A DNA stretch of 64,000 bases from positions 1,092,180-1,156,179 of the forward strand of contig QEOQ01000694.1 in assembly GCA_010279815.1 (NCBI GenBank). Reading direction: 5' to 3'. This DNA comes from Brachionus plicatilis. Lineage: Eukaryota; Rotifera; Eurotatoria; Ploima; Brachionidae. Shown piece by piece: positions 49,318-64,000 of the stretch. The first letter of the stretch is position 1, and every line of letters starts with the position of its first letter. The notes beneath the pieces are model-generated. The model saw nothing but the letters and a program-made list of their open reading frames with translations, made no database searches and was not told the origin of the DNA. A program made the position numbers and the translations under genes.

Positions 49318-52300
49318 TTTTATAAAATAATGAAAAAAATTCGAAAATATTTTATCATCTGTAAAATTGTATACTTAAAAATCTATAAATTGAAAAATGA
49401 AATAAATTTTAATTTAAAATGGAAATCATTCAACCTAAAAAAATATTATTTAAATAATTTAACCGCTTTGATAGCAATCATTTTACCTGTTTAGCAAAAT
49501 TTTTGAGAATTCTGTCATGATCTTATTTAAATGTAAAATTTTAAATAAATAAATTATTATTTTTTCTTAAATTTGATCCAGTAATCGTGACAAATAATTG
49601 TTTCAAGAGAAATTCAAATTAAAAAAGAGAATTAAGCAATGTTTGTCGACACGAATAGTAAAAATTGTTAAATAAAAAAACTACTTAATTCATTTGATTA
49701 TTTAAACTTTTATTGAATTATTTTTAGTTAAATATGCTTTCTTTTCAATCCTTATGGTTCCATGATCTGTTTGGAAAATAAATATAATTTTATGACATAA
49801 TGTTAAATAAAATCAAGCAAAAAATTGCTCGAACAAATTTAAATCCAATGAAATCTCGAAATTTCAAAGCCGGTTTAAGAAAAAAATCGATTCTTCAAAT
49901 TTCTTTATAAATTTTAATTTTGATGAAAAAAATTAGAGGACATACGACAAGTAAATAATAATCTCTTAATACAAATAAAAAGAAAATTCTTAACCTTATT
50001 ATTTAAAATAAAAGAATACCTTAAAATTTATAAAAAAAAAATATTATTTTACCTTCAAACCCTAAAATTCATAAATCAAGTTGTATCTTTATTATATAAT
50101 TCAAAAATATTTTTTTTTTGATTTTGAAAGTCTCGAAAAAAATATTTAGCAAATATCTATGTTTAGCGGCCAGAGTAATGACAAATTTATTTATTGTTTG
50201 ATAAAAAACAATTTCAAAAAGCTGCTATTAATGAGTTTGAAAAAAATACAATAGATATAAGCTTGTATTCTTATTTTTATTTTGTATTAAAAGTTATCCC
50301 AAATATCCTGTTTTGTTTTAATCTCAAATTTTTACCTGTACTTCAAAAACAAATAAGATTTTAGATTAGAATAAAGCTTAAATTAAAATTATTTCTAGTT
50401 TATGATTATTCATGATCAAAAAAGAAATGATGAAATGAAGATTAAATCTTTATAAGATTTTTAATCTAGTCTTTAATATATCACTCTCACTTAATCATCT
50501 TTTTTTTTATAAAATTTCCTTTATTTCCTTTATTTGAAACTTCGACTTAGACAAAATTAAATAGAAATAAAATTTTTTGATCCTGACTTTTCATTTTTTT
50601 GGCACAAATATTCTCAACATGCGTACGAACCAATATCAGAATTAAAATGAAAAATATCAAATCATTATTTAAAAATTTTCACTCCGAATCGAATGAAATA
50701 ATGGGGAAAATGACTGAAAAATTCTTTTTATTAAATTATTTAAAAGGGAGCAAATTATGCAAAAAATAATAATTGATTTTTAAAATTTAACAATACTATA
50801 CTTCATCGCTGTCTTACTAAACCGGTCGATCTTACTGAATCCGATAATTCACTTTTTATGGACATTTAACTTGATATAAATTTTCAATTCAAATTCAGTT
50901 GACAATTTTTGTTTAATTAAATAATTTTAAAAATTTGTAAAGCAATTCAAATTTTTGCTAATCATCATATTTAAGCAGAGTTTTTTTAAATTTAAATACC
51001 AAAAGAAAAACTTGGCTTGGTTTTAATTATCATAGAATTTGTTGAAGATTTTTCAAGTGAAATTTTTAAAAACTTAACCGTTATCTCCTAAAAATTAAAA
51101 TAAAAGCTATAACAAATGTCTAAGTAAGTAATTTTTGACATTTATTATTTAAAATACTACTACTGTGAATTGGTAAACTTGGTTAAGTTTAAACAAACTT
51201 TTTTTGTGAAAAAATAAATAATGTCTAAAAATCAAGTTTTGTTTTTATTACTCAAGTTGTTAAGCCTATGAAATTTATTTAATTTTTAATCTAGATTATC
51301 ATAAATTATAAGGCGAAATTAAAAAAAAACTGACTCCCGATTAACATTTCACTTTTTGCTTAAATTGACTCGAAATTTAATATTTTGAATTTAAAAAAAA
51401 ACTTGGTATTAGAACGAACAAACATCAGGGGCTTAAAGTTATGAGACTTTTATTGAGCGTACATAATTTATGGTATGAGCTAAAATTTTAAATAAAATTT
51501 ATTCCTTTTACCAACGAAATTCTCAATTTTAAAATCATTTTTTTAAAACAAATTTTTTGCAAAATTGAGGTAAATTGTGTTAATTTTTTCCAATAGTTAA
51601 ATGATAAATAAATTATGGTCTAGAAAATCTCATGATATAGTTGAATAAAAAAGCTCTTTAATTATTCAGTTATAATTATAATTTAAAACTTGTTATGCCA
51701 TTTTAAAAAGTTATCTGGAGGGCTTTATTGATTGTTAGCTTTTAAGCTAGATATTTCAGGTATTGACTCAATTTTTTAGAATATTAATCAAAGTTTAATG
51801 GTTACAAAATAAATCAATAAGCATTTTTTTTCATCGTTTTATTCACTAGTTATTGCACTTCCTCTCATTCAATGAATGCTTAAATCATTTAAAAAAAAAA
51901 AAAAGCTTTAATAGGCCTTATTTAAAATAAGGCCTATTAAAGTATTTTTAAATATTTAATCAATGAAAAAATTTAGTTAAATTTTAATATTCATTTACTT
52001 TATATTACTCAAGTTCATCAACAAAAAGGAAAATCAATATTTTAGAATTTTTAACTTGCAAACAAATGTTAAGATCAATTTTTTCTTATTATCATTAATA
52101 ATAAACTTATCGACTAATTTTTTTCTTTAGCTAAACACATATCAAAGAGTAATGTTTTAAATAATCAGCATAATATGCAAAATATTTTCTAGTGACAATT
52201 AATTCAAAACTTTGGTGCTTTTGAAAAGCGTCTGTATTGACTTTAATTCTATTACGCACAATTATCTTATTATAAAAAATTTTATCATTAAGATATTATA

Positions 52301-53414
52301 ACACAAGCTTCAATTTATTTGAAATGTTCATTTTTTATGTTTTTAAAAATATTTATTTATTTTTCAACTCAACAAATATGAACCCACAATAAAATTAGTA
52401 ATCTAATTATACTAAATTTCTTATCAGTTCTCGAATCCTATATATTGAAAATATCTTTAAGCCTTTTTCATATCAGTTTTATTCGCTTTTTATTCTTTTG
52501 ATTTCAATTTTTAATTTAAAGTTTCATATGATCAAAATTTAAAAGCCTTATCATTCGAAGATTAATCGATTTGGTTCAGTAAGATAGAAATAATTTCTCT
52601 AATCATCAAGAAATAGCTTATCTTAATCAATTATTGTTCTCATTGACATTTCTAAAGGTTTATTTAGGCGCTGAGTAGAAATTTTGGAAACGATCTTCAT
52701 TTCTATCGGTTGATTTCTTCAGGTAATGAACGCCTGTAGGGCAATAGATAATTCCCTATTTATCCACTTTTTTAAACCATTTCATCGAGTTTAATAAATC
52801 CAAAATTATGCATTTAACAAATTCACCTAAGTTTCACTTAAGATTCAGATAAATTCAGAGTCAATTTTCCATTCTGTTCAAATTTGGCAAATATAATCAA
52901 CTGATTCAGTCATTTTATTTGAATAATAGTCAACTTTTTTTAGTTAAACTAATATTTATATTTTTAGCTTGTTGCGTAGCCTATTTTAAAGATTAAATTT
53001 TTAAATCTCAGTCACTAAGCTACGCTCAATGGTAAAGCAAGAAGCATATTAAAGGTTTAAATACTTTTCCAAATAAGCAATTAGAATATTTAATCGTAAA
53101 TTTGAATGAGAGTAAATATATTTTATTTATTGAACATAGGCTCAATATAAGTTTAATGTAGAAAAATAAAAAGGAATTTTTGTTTCATTATTTCAAAAAA
53201 GTGATTTATTTTCTAACGATTTAAATTAGACTTAAAAACAAAATTCATTTTTTTTTCAAATCAAACAGCTATTTTTGAATCTTGATTTAGCACTAAATAA
53301 AATTAAAATTTGAACACCTTTTTGATTAAAATTTACATTTTAGAAAACAAAGGTAATCACAACAATATATAAAAAATATGACATAATAGTTTGAAAATTT
53401 TTTTAAATGTTATA
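49318..53414. other. 4.1-kb intergenic region between divergent genes
   Basis: Separates the minus-strand galactosyltransferase and plus-strand vinculin, so both promoters should be here. No ORF or RNA gene recognised. One strong palindrome is noted separately at 51906-51942. Confidence 0.4.
51906..51942. repeat. 37-bp near-perfect palindrome
   Basis: Two perfect 18-bp arms (CTTTAATAGGCCTTATTT and its complement) separated by a single A, preceded by an A-run. Its origin is unknown; it may be a hairpin-forming relic. Confidence 0.8.
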
Positions 53415-58018
<4,604 letters not shown>

Positions 58019-58799
58019 ACTTGTTTCTTAATTCTTTTATCTAAAATAAATTAATTTTTTTAATTTAATTGTTTTAAATTTAAAAACTAGTTTTAAAATT
58101 TGACACATTTTTGAACAATATTTTAAAACCTTGATAAAATTAAAATATTATAATTACTTATAAAATTGATTAATTTAATTATTTTAGAAAGAATCTCTTT
58201 TAGGTGCTTTTAATTGAATTATGTAGATTTAATTATTTTTTAAGCTTTTTTTTGCAGAAAAAATGGTAAAAAATGATTAAAAAAATAAAAAAAAAATAAG
58301 TACTTGAAACTTACCAAGATAACGATTGCAAAAAGAAAGTTTCGATTACATTAGAAAATTAAAAAACTAATAATATTTTGACTAAGTTATTAAAAATTTT
58401 ACTTTTCTCAATTAAACTTTAAAAATAATAAAATCGACTAAATTCAAATAAAAGGGCTAAAAAAGGACATTTTTTTGCCTTTTAATAATTTACGAAGAAA
58501 AGAAGCTAATTATCATAAAATTACCATCGAAGATCATGTCAAATTAATACCGTAATGATCCTTCACTTATATTCAACTAAATACTTTCAGATAATAAAAC
58601 ATTAAGTATTTTAGAAAATGATATTGGAACGATTTTGATAAGTTAAGATTCAACAGCATATAAATTAAATGAATGATGACATTTTAACAAAATAAATTTT
58701 AACTAGTCCGAAACTTTTATGATTATTTATTTTTACTTTTATTTTAAATTTAGTCTTTGGCGGAACTTCTTTTTCTACAATATATAAATATTATAAAAA
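58019..58799. other. Convergent intergenic region
   Basis: Lies between the 3' ends of vinculin and the minus-strand WD40 gene. AT-rich, no feature recognised. Confidence 0.4.
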
Positions 58800-60275
58800 T
58801 TAAATACGATTAAAGCAAGTTAAGACTATAAGACTAGTAATAAGACATATAATAAACGTTATTAGACTAAACACGATGATAAAGTTAAATTCTGTTTTAT
58901 GTGAATGCTTGGAGACAATTTTGGTGCCGCAAGGTGGTAGAATGTTAGATTCATGATCACATCTTATAGAAATCATATTAAACTTGAGTCCATTGGGGCA
59001 TTGGCTTTTCTTGACTGTTTTTGAATTTTGACACTTAAAATATTCCCCACAACCATTCTCAAAATTTGGATAAGAGCCATTTGGTCTTGAGCTACAAAAA
59101 TCTTTTTCATATTTTTCCTCATTACTGAAAGAACGATTCCCACAAAAAACATCTTTTTATTCTTTACATGTTTTAGACTTTTCATCAAAAAGATTTTTTT
59201 CGATACACAACATTTTTTTTACATAATTATCCTTACAATAAAAATAACCTTTCGATACAACTTTGTCTTATTTTTTTTTAATTTTTATTAATTTCTACCT
59301 AAGCTTACCTTGGCAATCGTCTTTATTAGCTACAGAGCCATTAAAATCACACTCATTGTCTCCTACTTCGATTCTCTCTGATTCCTTGGAATTAGATGAG
59401 TTGGACTTTTCTTCATTTATGTCTTTGGTATCAGATTTTGTCTTTGTCTTGTCCTCTGTACCTCCAAAAATTAAACTCATATTCCAAATTCTAATTGAAC
59501 CATCAGTATGTCCGCCAGCCAAATTACCATTGTAAAGAACTGCAAGTGATCTAATAAATTTTTTTCTAACTGGATCTGTAAGCGTCTTTTTTAGGCTTCC
59601 ATCATTTATATTCCAAATTTTTATTTTGTAATAGTTGATTACGCTTGCTAAGTGACCATTTTTGAGCACTACCAGAGAACCAAACATTCCAAAACTAGTA
59701 TTTATATTCATTTTTACAATCCCATCATTTGTATTCCAAATTTTAATTGTATCATCACCAGATCCACTTGCCAAGTCACCATTTTGAAGTATTGCAAGTG
59801 ACCTAATCGCGCCTGAATGGCCACTCAAAGTCTTTTTTAATATTCCATTAATTGTATTCCAAATTTCAATTATCCCATCAACATACCCAATAGCTAAGTC
59901 TCCATTTTTGAACACTGCTAGAGAACAAACAATTACAGAACTGTAATGTAAATTCATTTTTAAAACTCCATCATTTGTATCCCAAATTTTAACTATTTTA
60001 TCAGTAGACCAACTTGCTAAGTCGCCATTTTTTAACGCTGCAAGATGGTAAACGATTTTTGAATAATGCCCCAAAGTCATTTTTAAAATGCCACTTTTTT
60101 TATTCCCAATATCAATTGTGGGGTCATCTAATCCACTTGATAAATCACCATTGTTTAATGCTGCGAGTGACTTTTCTCTTCTTGAATGACCTAAAAGGAT
60201 CCTTCTTTCTTCACAATAACTATTGAAGGATAAGATTGTAAATATTAGATAAAATATAATATAATTCACTTCCAT
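58800..60275 (-). CDS. Secreted/membrane WD40 protein with chitin-binding domains
   Basis: Exon 1 (60275-59309) starts with a signal peptide (MEVNYIIFYLIFTILSFNSYC). Six WD40-like repeats of about 41 residues follow, each with an NGDLASG-type turn and IKIWN ending. Then come an acidic Ser-rich linker and the first cysteines of a chitin-binding type-2 (CBM14) domain. A 60-bp intron leads to exon 2 (from 59248). The acceptor giving CQGYFYC restores the CBM14 C-x5-C spacing. Exon 2 finishes the first domain, then an in-frame TAA lies at 59157-59159. The same frame continues to 58800 with a full second CBM14 domain (DFCSSRPNGSYPNFENGCGEYFKC) and a membrane helix (FNFIIVFSLITFIICLITSL). If the TAA is real, the product has about 352 residues; if not, about 470. 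WD40 domains are normally intracellular, so this extracellular combination is unusual. Confidence 0.75.
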
Positions 60276-60959
60276 TTGGCATAAGAATTTTTTATTTACT
60301 TAGAAATTTGTGAGTTAAACTACATTTATTTAGATCACTTAGCATCTTAAAAAAATTAAATAGTTTATTTTTATAATTTTTTTTAAAATTTAGTTTTCAT
60401 CATAATTTTTGATAAAGATCCTGTTTTAAAATTGAAGATTTGATAATGCAATATTCTGAAATTGTTCAAAAATTTCTTTCCTCGTTAAATTCTTTTTTCA
60501 AAAAATAAAAATAAAAAAAGTTTTTTTCTAATAAAAAAGTCCATTAAAAATTAATTAATTAAATTTGACATCGATCATTTTTTTTTTAAATTATAAACCC
60601 TTTAGAATAAAAGTCGAGATAGATAAGTTGACCAATGATTCAACTTAAATATTTGATCAATTTAAAAAAATTCGTCAAATTATTATTTTAATAATATTAA
60701 AAAAAAATTCTTAATATTGTAAGGTTTATTTTTCTGTTTGAATTTAAAAGAACTAATCAAGCATAAAAACATAAATTAATACTAATAGTTAAATCTTTGT
60801 CAGAGATGTTTTTAATTCAGTTGTTGATTTAATTCATTTGGTTAAAGAAAATAAATTTTAGACTTGAATTATTTTATTTAATAAAAAATCGGAGTCTATG
60901 GAATGTTAACATTTTTAAAAACTAGTTTGAAATAAATTAAGTCCATGGCATCTGTAAAT
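60276..60959. other. Upstream region of the WD40 gene
   Basis: AT-rich, no gene recognised; should hold the minus-strand promoter. Confidence 0.4.
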
Positions 60960-61838
60960 ACCTTTCAAATGGACAGGAAGAAAAGAGATCAGGGGTAGGT
61001 TTTAAAACGTCCCCCCGATAACCTTGAATTTTAGGGTTCCAAATTCGGGGTTCAATAAAAAAAAGTAGGTCATTTGAAATTTCGATGCAACTGGCAACAT
61101 TTTCCGGAAACTAGCGTGGCGGATTCTACATGGATATTCCCCCTTTAAATTTTCCCCCTTATTAATTTTCCCTCTTAATTGATTTCCCCTATAAAAAAAT
61201 TCTCCTTTTATAATTAATCAAATAATTTATCATTTTCAAACATTTTTGAGTAATTAAATTGAAAAAAAGCGAAAAATAATAAAATGATCTAATCAAAAAA
61301 CACTTTATAGTTTTACGATTACGCTAAAAAAAGTTTAAAAAAGCGACATATTTATCTTCAATAATTTCTGATAAATACCTTAGCGCTAATTCAATTAATT
61401 AATATTTACTCGTAATAATTCAAATTTGAAATTTGAAATTTTTTGTTTACAAATTTAACTTTTAACATTTTAAAAATTTAAGAATATAATCAAATAATAT
61501 ATTTTTTTGTCTGTTTTTTCAAAAATCAAATTAAATATTGTGACCAGTAAAATTTTTTCTAAAGAAGATTTAAAAAAATAACATTGTTCGTAGAATTAAA
61601 TTTTTAAAAAGGGGAATTTCAGTAAAGGGGAAAAATTTACGGGGGAAAAAAAAGGGGAAAACTTTACGAGGGAATTTTTACGGGGGGAAAATTTAGAGGG
61701 GGAAAATTCATAAAATACCAGCGAGGCGTACGTTGTTTCAAATGACCTACTTTTTTTATTGAACCCCGAATTTGGAACCCTAAAATTCAAGGTTGTCAGG
61801 GGGAAGTTTTAAACCCCATCCTAGTGAATATCAAAGGT
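60960..61838. mobile_element. Fold-back element with TTTCCCC/GGGGAAA arrays
   Basis: Outer inverted arms of about 110 bp (60990-61090 and 61733-61815) share TTGAATTTTAGGGTTCC, AAATTCGGGGTTCAAT and GTAGGTCATTTGAAA. Just inside, the left side has several TTTTCCCCC units (61135-61205) mirrored by GGGGGAAAA units on the right (61610-61705). The centre is AT-rich. No transposase. A minus-strand frame here (repeated KFSP) only reflects the repeat. Confidence 0.85.
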
Positions 61839-62529
61839 CAAATATTTGGGTCAAGGCTTAGGGTCGAAATTATTGGACTTTTTTAAAAATTGATTGAACT
61901 TGTAAAAATGTGAATTAACACTAGAAAGGCCATGGGTTTTTTAAGCTCTTTTTTTTTTAAATGAATACAAACTTTTGGAAAAAAATTAAAACTTTAAAAA
62001 ATTTTTTGTTCTTCAATCTGAAATTAAATAAAATTTATAATTTTAATGTTTTTGTTTAAAAAATATTATTATTTAATGTCAACAAAAAAATATACATAAA
62101 AGCCCAAAGTGGGTTTAAATACCCACTAACATTTTTGGTTTATTTGGCACATCTAAAATAATAATTTCTTAAATTTTTTATTTTTAAATATATAATATAA
62201 TATATGGTTTAATTTTTTGTGTTTGAATTACAAAATGTACCCAATGTTGGAATAACATTGAAAAAGTGCGAGTTTTCAATTAAAAAAATTATTTGAAGTT
62301 AGTCGTATTCAAACAACCTTTATTAATTTCTTTTCGTTTTCCTTGGAAAATAAGAATAAAAGGAAGAGGAAAGAAAAAGAAATTTTAAATTGAATAATTT
62401 TGAAAAGTAACTGTTAAATTAATGTTAAATGTTAAATTGTAAAGGGTGCATGTGCCAAAGCTGGAATTCTGAGTTTAAGCGAAGCGTTAAAAAACAAATC
62501 TTTACTGTAAAAGAATTTTATTAAAATCT
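61839..62529. other. Non-coding spacer downstream of the acyltransferase
   Basis: No gene recognised. A small palindrome, GTGGGTTTAAATACCCAC, lies near 62109-62126. Confidence 0.4.
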
Positions 62530-63732
62530 TTAGATATTATATATATTTAAATTCAAATTAACTTTATTAATAAAATGATTGCCCAATTTCATCATAGGAT
62601 TTTCTACAAAGAAATAAAAAACAAAACCACATAAATGAGATAAAGCCAAAACGACAACAACTGCATCTAAATCTCGGTCAAATTTGTGATGTTTAAGAAC
62701 CAGAATACACATTGGATGCCACAAATAAATACCAAATGAATATTTACCAAGCTTTTTTAAAAAAAAATTATCGCTAAACAAACGCGTGAAGTCATTTGGG
62801 GCTCCAATTAGCATAAAAAACAATAAAAAAGAAAACTTAATGCCTGGGTGTAGAGAATCATTGTAAGTATTTATTCTAGGATTGTAGGCATAAGAGAAAT
62901 GCATGATACCATAAATTGCCATCAAAAAGGAGCATATTCCAATAAAAAATCTTGAAAATCTTTTTTTCACCAAATTTTTGCATTTATTTTCCCAAATTTC
63001 ATATTTGTAATAAAAAAATGCAACCAGCGAGCCTGAATAGAATATCGGAAATCTCACATACAATTTATTAGATGTAGAAAGCTTTGCATCGGATGCTGAA
63101 TAATACAAATGTGTTTGATAAAGCCAATACATTACTCCAATTGAAGAGAGGAAAACTGGCATCCAATATTTGTTTGATAATTTAAAACCAACACATAAAA
63201 TTGGTATCATGAAATAAAACTTGATTTCGATCGGTATTGTCCACAAGTGATTTGCCAAAGCAGGCTCCAGCATTGCTAAATTCAACCAAGTATTGTACTC
63301 ATTATAATTTCCTTTAACATATTCTGGGCCTAATTTAACACAAGTGACAAAAAACATAAAAGGTACATAAATTCTGAAAAATCTGCGGATAAAGTATTTT
63401 AAAATAGCCTCTACAGTTTGGTTCCATGATTCGCATTTTTCAAGCTCTTTGATCATTTTGTAGGTTAATAAAAATGCGCTCAGAACAAAAAAACCAAAAA
63501 CACCGATAAAAAAGCCAGTAAAATAAAAAATACGCATATCTGCTTTACCTCCTTTATCTCCAAAAAACTGTAAAATGTGATGAATGACGACTGTAAGCGC
63601 ACAAAATCCTCTATATCCATCTAAATAATCGAATCGTGATGAAATTGACTTTTGAGAATCTTCGAAAAAGAATAATATATATTTGGTAAGACTAATTAAA
63701 AATTGAAAATTTAAGCTGCTTTTTTGTGTCAT
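62530..63732 (-). CDS. Acyltransferase 3 family membrane protein
   Basis: A single exon of 400 residues. Acyltransferase-3 proteins (bacterial OafA; nematode NRF-6/NDG-4 group) are integral membrane enzymes that move acyl groups onto sugars, lipids or other acceptors. The start of the domain, LDGYRGFCALTVVIHH (38-52), has the family's Arg-x10-His motif (Arg41, His52). Later NHLWTIPIEIKFYF and FGIYLWHPM are conserved blocks. About ten hydrophobic segments are visible. The N-terminal secreted domain of the animal NRF-6 type is absent, so this is a minimal form. The substrate cannot be inferred. The first ATG with full domain coverage is used; no intron is needed. Confidence 0.9.
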   Translation of the reverse strand: MTQKSSLNFQFLISLTKYILFFFEDSQKSISSRFDYLDGYRGFCALTVVIHHILQFFGDKGGKADMRIFYFTGFFIGVFGFFVLSAFLLTYKMIKELEKCESWNQTVEAILKYFIRRFFRIYVPFMFFVTCVKLGPEYVKGNYNEYNTWLNLAMLEPALANHLWTIPIEIKFYFMIPILCVGFKLSNKYWMPVFLSSIGVMYWLYQTHLYYSASDAKLSTSNKLYVRFPIFYSGSLVAFFYYKYEIWENKCKNLVKKRFSRFFIGICSFLMAIYGIMHFSYAYNPRINTYNDSLHPGIKFSFLLFFMLIGAPNDFTRLFSDNFFLKKLGKYSFGIYLWHPMCILVLKHHKFDRDLDAVVVVLALSHLCGFVFYFFVENPMMKLGNHFINKVNLNLNIYNI

Positions 63733-64000
63733 TTCTTATATTCTAATTAATTTTCTAAAAAATATAAATTATTTAAAAAATTTTTATTTTAACCTGAAAA
63801 TTAGATCGAGAATTAGTCGAGATTTATGGTATGTGTTTTATAAAAATTTTAAATACAATTTTTCAAAATGAATTGTTTTTTTGAGACGGTTTTTAAAAAT
63901 TATACAAATATAATTTTTAGATTTTTCCTAAATTTCAAAAAAAAGGGAAAATGGCTAAAATTTGAAAAACCAGAGTTGTTTAAAAGTCCCAAAAAAAGTC
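63733..64000. other. Upstream region of the acyltransferase gene
   Basis: AT-rich end of the window; no feature recognised. Confidence 0.35.

Noticed and set aside
61596..61790. Minus-strand ORF with repeated KFSP
   Set aside because: Reading of the GGGGAAA arrays of the fold-back element.

Overview
The window is nuclear DNA from a small, very AT-rich invertebrate animal. The genes are animal-type and split by short GT..AG introns, commonly about 50-70 bp. Animal-specific proteins are present: vinculin, a beta-1,4-galactosyltransferase, ZMYND12, eukaryotic AdoMet decarboxylase and a two-alpha-crystallin-domain small heat-shock protein. The base composition, compact introns and gene set fit a monogonont rotifer such as Brachionus. 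That placement is inference; nothing in the sequence proves it. One assembly gap (N) lies at 14530-15442.

Layout: an intronless inducible cytosolic Hsp70 with heat-shock elements (1-2.5 kb). Tc1/mariner relics, one split by a small element with a FLYWCH-like ORF (2.9-3.8 kb). A two-exon HExxH zinc-metallopeptidase-like gene (4.5-5.5 kb) with a truncated, frameshifted second copy at 17-18 kb, both near other duplicated segments. A piggyBac relic (9.6-10.8 kb). An AFG3L2-type mitochondrial m-AAA protease (11.4-14 kb). S-adenosylmethionine decarboxylase (20.1-21.1 kb, minus). A transposon nest (24-27.9 kb) with a decayed gag/protease fragment and a fold-back element carrying a Tc1/mariner-type MITE, which itself carries a piggyBac-type MITE. 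RTCB tRNA ligase with a hAT MITE in its long intron (28.8-32.1 kb). A small Hsp (32.7-33.5 kb). ZMYND12 (36.6-38.9 kb). A second transposon nest (40-45.8 kb) with two LINE reverse-transcriptase relics and a Tc1 transposase. Beta-1,4-galactosyltransferase (46.6-49.3 kb, minus). A compact vinculin (53.4-58.0 kb). A secreted WD40 protein whose downstream exon encodes chitin-binding type-2 domains and a membrane helix (58.8-60.3 kb, minus). A fold-back element (61-61.8 kb) and an acyltransferase-3 membrane protein (62.5-63.7 kb, minus).

The genes do not form an operon or pathway. They are independent housekeeping, stress, cilium, Golgi, adhesion and surface genes separated by transposon-rich DNA. 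The most unusual protein is the signal peptide-WD40-CBM14-CBM14-TM gene. The most informative DNA structure is the three-level transposon nest, where empty sites can be read from neighbouring repeat copies. Exon joins below were chosen by reading phase and family conservation; no transcript was available.
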